Part shown: in pieces, positions 1 to 5,368 of the stretch
Position numbering within the stretch: the stretch's first letter is position 1
Layout of the letters: every line of letters starts with the position of its first letter
Assembly (NCBI GenBank): GCA_021161135.1
Contig: JAGHBD010000170.1
Span: forward strand, 1 to 6,468
DNA length: 6,468 nucleotides
Reading direction: 5' to 3'
Source: Thermoplasmata archaeon
GTDB lineage: Archaea; Thermoplasmatota; E2; UBA202; JdFR-43
Notes under the pieces: model-generated
Told to the model about the DNA's origin: nothing
The model's input: the letters and a program-made list of their open reading frames with translations, nothing else
The model's database searches: none
Translations under genes and position numbers: made by a program

Positions 1-534
1 ATCTATTGCATATATGTAAAATTCATATGTGCCGAGCATAGTAAATGATTTTATGCAGTAAAATACATCTCCTGTTCTATTCTGGAAAATACTGAAGTTT
101 TTGTGGCTTCCATCTGGATATGTAATGTTGAGGAATACATCTGCTACAGCAACATTGTCTGTAACTGTTGCAGAAATGGTGAGATTTCTGCCAACATCCT
201 GTATCGATGGATTGACTGCCACATCGCTTATATGTGGCGGGATAAAATCGCCTTCAACAATTTCAAATTGTTTAGCTGCTGACGTCGCCTCATTTCCATT
301 CACATCTTTCGCGTATATATAAAATTCATATGTACCCACCATGGAATAACTCTGACTGAAATAATATTTTGAATTATGCAGCAAATCAAATTCATGAACA
401 GTTGCATCAGGATATGTTATTATTGCCTTTGCCTCATCAATGCCAAACAAATCGTTTATTATACAGGATATATTTACAATCCCATTTACTGCTTGCATAG
501 ATGGCCAGACAACAACATTGCTTATCTCGGGCGG
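1..534 (-). repeat. Tandem Ig-like repeats in the cohesin-like protein
   Basis: Two protein repeats of about 98-101 residues, nt 534-253 and 240-1, the second cut by the window edge. Both start with PP-[EH]-IS-[ND]-V and share an ITYPD strand and a near-identical GTYEFYIYA end. The DNA is also conserved: 19 of 20 bases match between 11-30 and 314-333, exactly 303 bp (101 codons) apart and in the same frame. This points to fairly recent tandem duplication or strong constraint. The array may continue leftward. Confidence 0.85.
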
Positions 535-1296
535 CGTCGTATCGATTATACTGAAGGAATATGTTAATAAGCCAATATTGCCAGCATCGTCTTTTGCCCT
601 CACTTTAAATGTATAATCTCCTGCGAGTAGATTAAAGTAGGATGCTTGTTTTGTATAACTCCATGAGCTCCAGTCTGCATCGTAGCCATCCAACATATAT
701 GAGAATGTAATATTTTCTTCTGGTGAAACATCATCTGTAGCCGTCCATTCAAAATATACATCTCTATATTCTATTGTAGCGGAAGGATATTCAATTAACT
801 GGATATCTGGAGGAGTGTAATCTCCTCCGCCTGCCACTATTACTGTGCCATTCAATATATTATTATTTGTACTTCCATGTATAACCACATTCTCTATATT
901 CACATAGGATGTTCCCTGAGCTATCGCCTGAAAAGTTATTACCGCCAGAGAGCCAGGAGTGGTTTTTAAGTCATCTGATGCACCAAAGATAAATTCAATG
1001 GTTCCATTCTCGTTGTCAGCAGGGCTGGCCATCCAAAGATCTCCTGAGTCAAAAAATAATCCACCATTTTCAATATTTACAACCTGTAAAATATTGGGAT
1101 CAAAAGATATACCACATATGGCAGATGATATTGGCTCAGCTGGAGTTATATTTATAAACAGATTGAACGTTTGTCCCACGCCCACTGTTTTCTGACGGGG
1201 TTCAACAGATATAGTGTTCAAATCTTGTGCTTCTGAATAACTTATAGCGACTATCATAAATAAAATTGCTACAGCCACTGCAATTTTTCCTTTCAT
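1..1296 (-). CDS. Secreted cohesin-like / Y_Y_Y / Ig-repeat surface protein (3' end outside window)
   Basis: This frame stays open from ATG at 1296 to the left edge, giving 432 residues and no stop, so the C-terminus is missing. Residues 1-23 form a signal peptide (MKGK, an alanine/valine/isoleucine core, then SEA before QD). Residues about 24-155 match a cohesin-like fold: VGVGQTFNLFINI, SFDPNILQVV, a GGLFF loop, then GSLAVITFQA and a final NGTVIV strand, which follows cohesin strand order. Residues about 157-249 resemble a Y_Y_Y domain (SYMLDGYDADW, then LLAGDYTFKVRAKD and AGN). Two Ig-like repeats follow from residues 255 and 353, each with PP-x-IS, ITYPD and GTYEFYIYA. About nine N-x-S/T sequons suggest glycosylation outside the cell. 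In known systems cohesins bind dockerins; no dockerin is visible here, so a binding role is inferred. The start is fixed by a strong Shine-Dalgarno seven bases upstream. The missing C-terminus could hold an anchor, more repeats or a dockerin. Confidence 0.9.
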   Translation of the reverse strand, partial: MKGKIAVAVAILFMIVAISYSEAQDLNTISVEPRQKTVGVGQTFNLFINITPAEPISSAICGISFDPNILQVVNIENGGLFFDSGDLWMASPADNENGTIEFIFGASDDLKTTPGSLAVITFQAIAQGTSYVNIENVVIHGSTNNNILNGTVIVAGGGDYTPPDIQLIEYPSATIEYRDVYFEWTATDDVSPEENITFSYMLDGYDADWSSWSYTKQASYFNLLAGDYTFKVRAKDDAGNIGLLTYSFSIIDTTPPEISNVVVWPSMQAVNGIVNISCIINDLFGIDEAKAIITYPDATVHEFDLLHNSKYYFSQSYSMVGTYEFYIYAKDVNGNEATSAAKQFEIVEGDFIPPHISDVAVNPSIQDVGRNLTISATVTDNVAVADVFLNITYPDGSHKNFSIFQNRTGDVFYCIKSFTMLGTYEFYIYAID

Positions 1297-1299
1297 TTT

Positions 1300-1308
1300 C
1301 CACCCTCC
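1300..1308 (-). promoter_or_regulatory. Strong Shine-Dalgarno site of the cohesin-like gene
   Basis: The minus strand reads GGAGGGTGG, then AAA, then the ATG at 1296. The GGAGG core sits seven bases before the start, which supports this ATG. The site closely resembles the leader of the large propeller gene (GGGGGTGG). Confidence 0.8.
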
Positions 1309-1331
1309 TTACTACAGTAAATGTGTATGTA

Positions 1332-1344
1332 TATTTAAAGTTTC
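1332..1344 (-). promoter_or_regulatory. Archaeal BRE/TATA promoter of the cohesin-like gene
   Basis: The minus strand carries GAAAC followed by TTTAAATA, close to an archaeal BRE plus TATA box. Its downstream end is about 36 bases before the ATG, so transcription would start near 1310 and give a very short leader just containing the Shine-Dalgarno. The gene therefore probably has its own promoter in the 87-bp gap. The call rests on motif and position only. Confidence 0.6.
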
Positions 1345-1351
1345 ACAAATT

Positions 1352-1369
1352 CATAAGAGAATAAAAATA
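1352..1369 (-). terminator. Possible T-rich terminator of the propeller gene
   Basis: Starting 15 bases past the TAA of the large gene, the minus strand has a T-rich run (TATTTTTATTCTCTTATG) preceded by a C-rich stretch and with no evident hairpin. Archaeal termination often uses such oligo-T tracts. The tract is short and lies just before the next promoter, so read-through into the cohesin-like gene is possible. Confidence 0.35.
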
Positions 1370-1383
1370 GAGGGGAAGGGGGT

Positions 1384-4300
1384 TTAGCAGACTATTATGT
1401 CCCTCCACATAAATGCTTCTCTATTGCCTGCGTTATCAATGCTGTAATATGAGATAGAATATTTGCCCTTCGCCTCATAGCCATTTTCTATGCCAAGTTT
1501 TGCGAAATCTATTTCTTCGCCATTATACTTATTCCATCCTTGCAAACACACCCATCTTGATTTGGCATCATCCCATCTCCATATTGCAATATATGTTGCT
1601 TTCACGCCTGCGGCTCCTTCCTCTGGTTCGTCAATGGTGTCGAGGGTGAGAGTTGTGCTCTCTGGTATGATATATGAGGTGTAGAAGAAGAGGAAATTTC
1701 TGACAGAAAATTCGCCATTGAATTTGAAGTGGGTTCGTGGTGCTTCATTGACCACTTCCATGCTTATGATGGCGTGCTCACTTAGCCCTTCGCTGCAACT
1801 TACATCAAACTCTGTTTCAATCCCGTCTCCTTCCTGGAGGAAAGGTTCTGTGTGCATCGTTATATTAATAGTTCTTGTTTCTCCAGGCATAAGTGAGGCA
1901 ATGTACCATTCATTATTTCCAACCGACGGAGAAGGCGATGCAGCCACAAACTGTGCTCCTGTGCCATATATTGCATTTAAAGTGATATTCGTGAGTTGCA
2001 CATTTCCTTCATTTTTAATTATTATAGTATAGCCAAAAGTTGCATTTGGCTCAACATTACCGCTCGTTTTTATTACATTCATATCTAACTTATAGACAGG
2101 CACCGGTCTTATGAGAATTGTACAGTTATCTCTGGCATATATGCCATCACAGAAAATCTCTGCAAATGTATCCATCATTGTATCTTCCATCACATCTTTT
2201 GCATGTGCATTCACTTCATATATGATTGTTTGTCCCGCTGAAAGCTTATTTATATGCCACGTCACGTTTCCATTGCCTATTGTACCACCATCTGAGGAAA
2301 GAACATCAATAAGGCTGTCATTATAATGCCAAATTACCGTTACATCAGTTGCATTCATGTCTCCTGTATTGCTAATGGTTACGTAATAAGTAACATTTCT
2401 ATCATCCTGTACCACGTATTGAGTTGCATCAAGAGAAATTTCCAAATGTGGAGAAGATATAACTGTACTTTCTACGCTATATTCTGCACTCACTCCTTCT
2501 TCACAGGCTGCCTCCACTCTATTCCTTAATATTGTTCCATTGTCCAAGGGTGAGGAAACTCTTAGCGTAACCATCATTGTTACTCCAGAATGTGCTGGAA
2601 GATTTTCCATCTTCCAAATATTGTTGCCTTCAGTTGGTGATGGATAAGCTGTAACGAATTCTGTATATTCGGGATACGTTTCTATTATAGTAACATTAGT
2701 TAGATTTATGTCACTTGGGTTATAGCAAAGAATTCTATAATTTATGATTTCGCCTGGTTTTACAAACGGTGGGGCTGTAAGTTTAATCAATTTTAATACA
2801 CCTATCTCCGGGTAAGCCACTTTTGTTTCCTCTATTATGCTTCCCCAATTTCCGTTGCTTGATGAAAATATAAGGTTCGCAACAATATTTTCTCCTCCTA
2901 TGACAACTCCATTTAATTGAATTGTGAAGTTTTCTCCAGGATTTAAGGTTCCCAGATTCCATATATTATCGCTCACATCTGGATATGGATTGGCAACATC
3001 AAGGACGTAGTTGCTATCGTAATTAATTAACACGGTAACATTCTCTGCTGGAGCATTTCCTTCATTTGAGATCCTCACAAAATAGGAAAGGTTATCTCCA
3101 ACCTGTACTGGATCATGGTTATCAACGATGGTTGCAACAAGTAAAGGCATTGACATGTCGATGCTAACAATATCCCAGTCAAATCCCCATATGAGTGGTA
3201 TTTGTGGCATTGCCATAAGTGCTCCGCCAAATGAACCAAAGGCAAAGAAGGTGTTGAGAAGTTTGAATTTATAATCGAGTATTTTTATTTCATATACCTT
3301 ATCTACAATGGCGTTATATTCAACAGATATATTCTTCTTTGGAGGAAGTTCAATATTGGAAAGATTCCATATGAGGATGGTCAGTTTGAGTTGAGGTATG
3401 TATCGTCTGAGATTTATTACATAATGCGGAGAGAGATATTCTTTATGCCCATCAGGATAGATTATAGATGCACCTCCTACATATGTGGTGCCTGGCGGTA
3501 AAATATCAACTGCATAAATGTTTTGAATGGACATTGTGTCATTATTGTTAAATATGGTACATCTAAATCTCAACTCATGATAGTAGCTCACGTTGATATT
3601 ATCCACCCATTCTCCAGTGCTTGGCTCAAAAACTGTTTTATTGACTATCATATCTTTTAGCGTGAATAACGAAGCGTCGGTTCTCCATATCTCACATCCA
3701 ACATAGCCGGAAAGATTGTGCCAGCTTCCATTGGTGGCAGGATAAAGAACTCTATCCACCCAGTCTCCCCAGCTTGCTGTGCCGATAATAAGATAATCAT
3801 CATAAATTGCAACACTTCTCACTCCATACTGATCAGCCCAATACACTATGGGTCCATCATCTCTTCCAACAAAGGCGCCAATATTTGCTGGCAACGTAAA
3901 GGAAGCATCCATTCCATTAATATTTACTTGTTTAAATGTCCCTGGCTCTCCATTCTCGCTCGCCCATATTTCACAACCAAAGAAAGGATTCATGGTTCCA
4001 GCAATGAGCATACCTTTATATTCTATCAATCTCCATATATAGCCGTTGGTTCTTCCAAAACCATAAAGCTCAACAGGTTCCCATGTAACACCATCACTTG
4101 TTCTCCATATCTCCGCTCCATTTTTGAAGTCGAGTGTGCCAATATACAACATTCCATTATAAATAACGGCACTCATAACAGCCCAATTATTATCATCTCC
4201 AAGTCCTGGTTCATTAGCATATAAGTTATTTCTTCCAACGATACATTCCCATTTCAATGTTCCATCTGGATTTTCGCTTCCATTTGTTCTCCATATCTCA

Positions 4301-5172
4301 AAACCTTGGCCGCCTCCAATTATTATGGCGCCGGCATCAAGAGTCCATGTACATGCATACAAATATTCCTCATCCTTTCCATCATCTGGCGGGTCAAAAA
4401 CAAGGAGTTCTCCAACCATTTTGTTATAACTTGTATTGTCAAATCCTGGATAATTCACCTGCGTCCATGCTGCTTGTGCTGCTGGAGTTCCAATGGATGC
4501 AAAATCTGTTGGTCCATCATACCTGAAAATTCTCACTCCGTATTCGTTGTCTTCTACTTCTGCGTAAATTTTTCCTTTATATACGGTTATTCCTCTTGTT
4601 GAAGAAATGCCATTAACAATGCCAAATCCTGGAAGGTTTGCTCTTTTCCAAGTTGAGCCATTTGTAACAAAAATTTCGCCGAGCGGCATTGTTCCAACCC
4701 ATAGCAAGCCATTATATACTGTCATTCCTCTGGTTCCAACTGCAAAACTCGGGTCATAAGAAGAATGTTGTCCTACTCCCATGAAGCCGGCTGGCGCCTG
4801 GCTGCCAGAGGGGCCAACGATTTGCTCCCATACGTATTTGCCGTCTATCATTGTTCCATCTGTTCGCCATATCTGGCATCCCTGTCCTGATAAAGGAGGA
4901 TATGTTACGTTGGTGTTGAGTGTGCCTACATAAAGATATTCTTTTCCGCTACCTGGTGGACTATATACCGCCATACTCCAAGCGTAGTCATTGGTTAAAT
5001 CTCCAAATCCTTCTTCACTTACCTGCTCCCATTGCCAGAGTTCAAAGCCAATATTTATTGGAGGTAACTGGGCGTTTGCTTTTATGCTCTCTTTCCAGTA
5101 ATAAATCCCTCCAAAGCTACTCAATACCAAAACCAGCACACATACCATACTCATTAATCTATTATATTTCAT
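1384..5172 (-). CDS. Large secreted propeller-DUF11-Ig surface protein
   Basis: A complete gene of 1262 residues. The ATG at 5172 is chosen over an in-frame GTG at 5179-5181, because that GTG lies inside the Shine-Dalgarno. Residues 1-34 are an export signal: MKYNR, a hydrophobic stretch to about 26, then KESIKANA before Q, so ANA is a likely cleavage site. Residues about 43-500 hold seven copies of a unit with YNGxLYxGT then GxEIWRTxDG (EIW-type motifs near 100, 166, 214, 292, 354, 401 and 494), best read as a seven-bladed beta-propeller. Residues about 502-675 form a divergent DUF11-like domain (DILPPGTTYVGG, LIWNL). Four DUF11/CARDB-like repeats span about 675-1143. Residues about 1145-1262 form an OmpL47-like Ig module ending YYSIDNAGNRE. 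About 25 N-x-S/T sequons fit an extracellular, glycosylated protein. No catalytic motif, sorting signal or C-terminal membrane helix is visible. A binding or structural role is inferred; the exact function is unknown. Confidence 0.93.
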   Translation of the reverse strand: MKYNRLMSMVCVLVLVLSSFGGIYYWKESIKANAQLPPINIGFELWQWEQVSEEGFGDLTNDYAWSMAVYSPPGSGKEYLYVGTLNTNVTYPPLSGQGCQIWRTDGTMIDGKYVWEQIVGPSGSQAPAGFMGVGQHSSYDPSFAVGTRGMTVYNGLLWVGTMPLGEIFVTNGSTWKRANLPGFGIVNGISSTRGITVYKGKIYAEVEDNEYGVRIFRYDGPTDFASIGTPAAQAAWTQVNYPGFDNTSYNKMVGELLVFDPPDDGKDEEYLYACTWTLDAGAIIIGGGQGFEIWRTNGSENPDGTLKWECIVGRNNLYANEPGLGDDNNWAVMSAVIYNGMLYIGTLDFKNGAEIWRTSDGVTWEPVELYGFGRTNGYIWRLIEYKGMLIAGTMNPFFGCEIWASENGEPGTFKQVNINGMDASFTLPANIGAFVGRDDGPIVYWADQYGVRSVAIYDDYLIIGTASWGDWVDRVLYPATNGSWHNLSGYVGCEIWRTDASLFTLKDMIVNKTVFEPSTGEWVDNINVSYYHELRFRCTIFNNNDTMSIQNIYAVDILPPGTTYVGGASIIYPDGHKEYLSPHYVINLRRYIPQLKLTILIWNLSNIELPPKKNISVEYNAIVDKVYEIKILDYKFKLLNTFFAFGSFGGALMAMPQIPLIWGFDWDIVSIDMSMPLLVATIVDNHDPVQVGDNLSYFVRISNEGNAPAENVTVLINYDSNYVLDVANPYPDVSDNIWNLGTLNPGENFTIQLNGVVIGGENIVANLIFSSSNGNWGSIIEETKVAYPEIGVLKLIKLTAPPFVKPGEIINYRILCYNPSDINLTNVTIIETYPEYTEFVTAYPSPTEGNNIWKMENLPAHSGVTMMVTLRVSSPLDNGTILRNRVEAACEEGVSAEYSVESTVISSPHLEISLDATQYVVQDDRNVTYYVTISNTGDMNATDVTVIWHYNDSLIDVLSSDGGTIGNGNVTWHINKLSAGQTIIYEVNAHAKDVMEDTMMDTFAEIFCDGIYARDNCTILIRPVPVYKLDMNVIKTSGNVEPNATFGYTIIIKNEGNVQLTNITLNAIYGTGAQFVAASPSPSVGNNEWYIASLMPGETRTINITMHTEPFLQEGDGIETEFDVSCSEGLSEHAIISMEVVNEAPRTHFKFNGEFSVRNFLFFYTSYIIPESTTLTLDTIDEPEEGAAGVKATYIAIWRWDDAKSRWVCLQGWNKYNGEEIDFAKLGIENGYEAKGKYSISYYSIDNAGNREAFMWRDIIVC
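1387..1740 (-). other. C-terminal OmpL47-like Ig module of the propeller protein
   Basis: Residues about 1145-1262. An N-terminal FNGEFSV strand leads to TLTLDTIDEPEEGAAGVKAT, W..W strands and a closing KYSISYYSIDNAGNRE. This order (TxxxLxxxDxxxGVxxTxY ... YxIxYYSxDNAGNxE) is the pattern of OmpL47-like Ig modules and is also seen in the upstream PKD protein. The chain ends with Cys ten residues after the AGN motif and has no anchor. Confidence 0.65.
1744..3150 (-). repeat. Four DUF11/CARDB-like repeats of about 117 residues
   Basis: Repeats begin near residues 675, 790, 907 and 1026 of the propeller protein. Each has a 'VxxGxxxxYxxxxxNxGxxxxxNVT' half, then a 'P(Y/S)P...NxxW.....L.PG' half. 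Spacing of the central Asn motif is 114, 117 and 119 residues. The last three repeats each have a cysteine at the same place, exactly 118 residues apart; the first has Ser there. Such repeats usually form rod-like stalks on microbial surfaces, so they probably hold the propeller away from the cell. Confidence 0.75.
3673..5046 (-). repeat. Seven-unit beta-propeller repeat (LYxGT ... EIWRT)
   Basis: Residues about 43-500. Strand pairs are LYVGTLN/QIWRTDG, LLWVGTM/EIFVTNG, KIYAEVE/RIFRYDG, YLYACTW/EIWRTNG, MLYIGTL/EIWRTSDG, MLIAGTM/EIWASENG and YLIIGTA/EIWRTDA. Most units open with a GFG or GLG loop. One unit (TSDGVTWEPV) fits an Asp-box. The DNA keeps the repeat: gttctccatatctc occurs exactly at 3680-3693, 4100-4113 and 4286-4299, with a diverged copy at 4862-4875. 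Irregular spacing (47-93 residues) reflects variable loops. The seven-bladed fold is inferred from the count, not from a structure. Confidence 0.7.
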
Positions 5173-5177
5173 TGCCT

Positions 5178-5185
5178 CCACCCCC
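5178..5185 (-). promoter_or_regulatory. Shine-Dalgarno site that decides the propeller gene start
   Basis: The minus strand reads GGGGGTGG, then AGGCA, then the ATG at 5172. The match to an archaeal GGAGGTGA-type site (allowing G:U pairing) at a normal distance supports ATG 5172. The upstream in-frame GTG at 5181 is part of this site and would have no room for ribosome binding. Confidence 0.7.
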
Positions 5186-5215
5186 CTTTAGGGAATTAAC
5201 TAATCCATTTTCCTG

Positions 5216-5228
5216 TTATATAGTTTTC
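5216..5228 (-). promoter_or_regulatory. Archaeal BRE/TATA promoter of the propeller gene
   Basis: The minus strand has GAAAA followed by CTATATAA, a good BRE/TATA pair. It ends 44 bases before the ATG, so transcription would start near 5193 with a leader of about 20 bases. The layout mirrors that of the cohesin-like gene, suggesting that each gene is transcribed on its own. Confidence 0.6.
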
Positions 5229-5268
5229 TATTAAGGGATTTTACATCCGAAAAAGGTTGTTCTACCAT

Positions 5269-5296
5269 CATGAGATACAAGAAAAAACATGAGATA
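5269..5296. repeat. Direct repeat CATGAGATA, possible operator
   Basis: The 9-mer catgagata occurs at 5269-5277 and 5288-5296, 19 bp start to start, close to two helical turns. It lies about 41-68 bp upstream of the propeller gene TATA box, where an archaeal activator could bind. In an AT-rich spacer a 9-bp match could be chance. Confidence 0.3.
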
Positions 5297-5324
5297 TGGA
5301 ATTTCTTTACTTGTTCTAATTCCA

Positions 5325-5358
5325 GAAAATAAAAATTTAAAAATGGAAATACAAAAAT
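5325..5358 (-). terminator. T-rich terminator after the PKD protein gene
   Basis: Ten bases past the TAA of the PKD gene the minus strand enters a run of T tracts (ATTTTTG, CATTTTTAAATTTTTATTTTC) with no hairpin. This fits archaeal oligo-T termination and would separate the PKD gene from the propeller gene. Confidence 0.5.
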
Positions 5359-5368
5359 GGGAAGAGGG

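Noticed and set aside
1387..1500. Dockerin at the C-terminus of the propeller protein, as partner to the cohesin-like domain
   Set aside because: No paired DxNxDG calcium loops are present; the region is an Ig-like module. None is seen in the PKD protein either.
3718..4224. 168-codon plus-strand open frame opposite the propeller gene
   Set aside because: It is antisense to a well-supported repeat domain, has no ribosome site and no domain-like sequence. The other plus-strand frames are rejected for the same reason.
3680..4875. CRISPR-like or mobile repeat from the recurring gttctccatatctc
   Set aside because: The copies lie in frame inside the propeller gene, encode the EIWRT strand each time and are unevenly spaced, so they are protein repeats.
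3673..5046. Sialidase or other glycosidase activity for the propeller, suggested by one Asp-box-like TSDGVTW
   Set aside because: Only one unit resembles an Asp-box, and no arginine triad or other catalytic pattern could be recognised.
5131..5172. Lipoprotein signal in the propeller protein (Cys at residue 11)
   Set aside because: The residues before it (SMV) do not form a lipobox, and the Cys lies near the start of the hydrophobic core rather than at its end.
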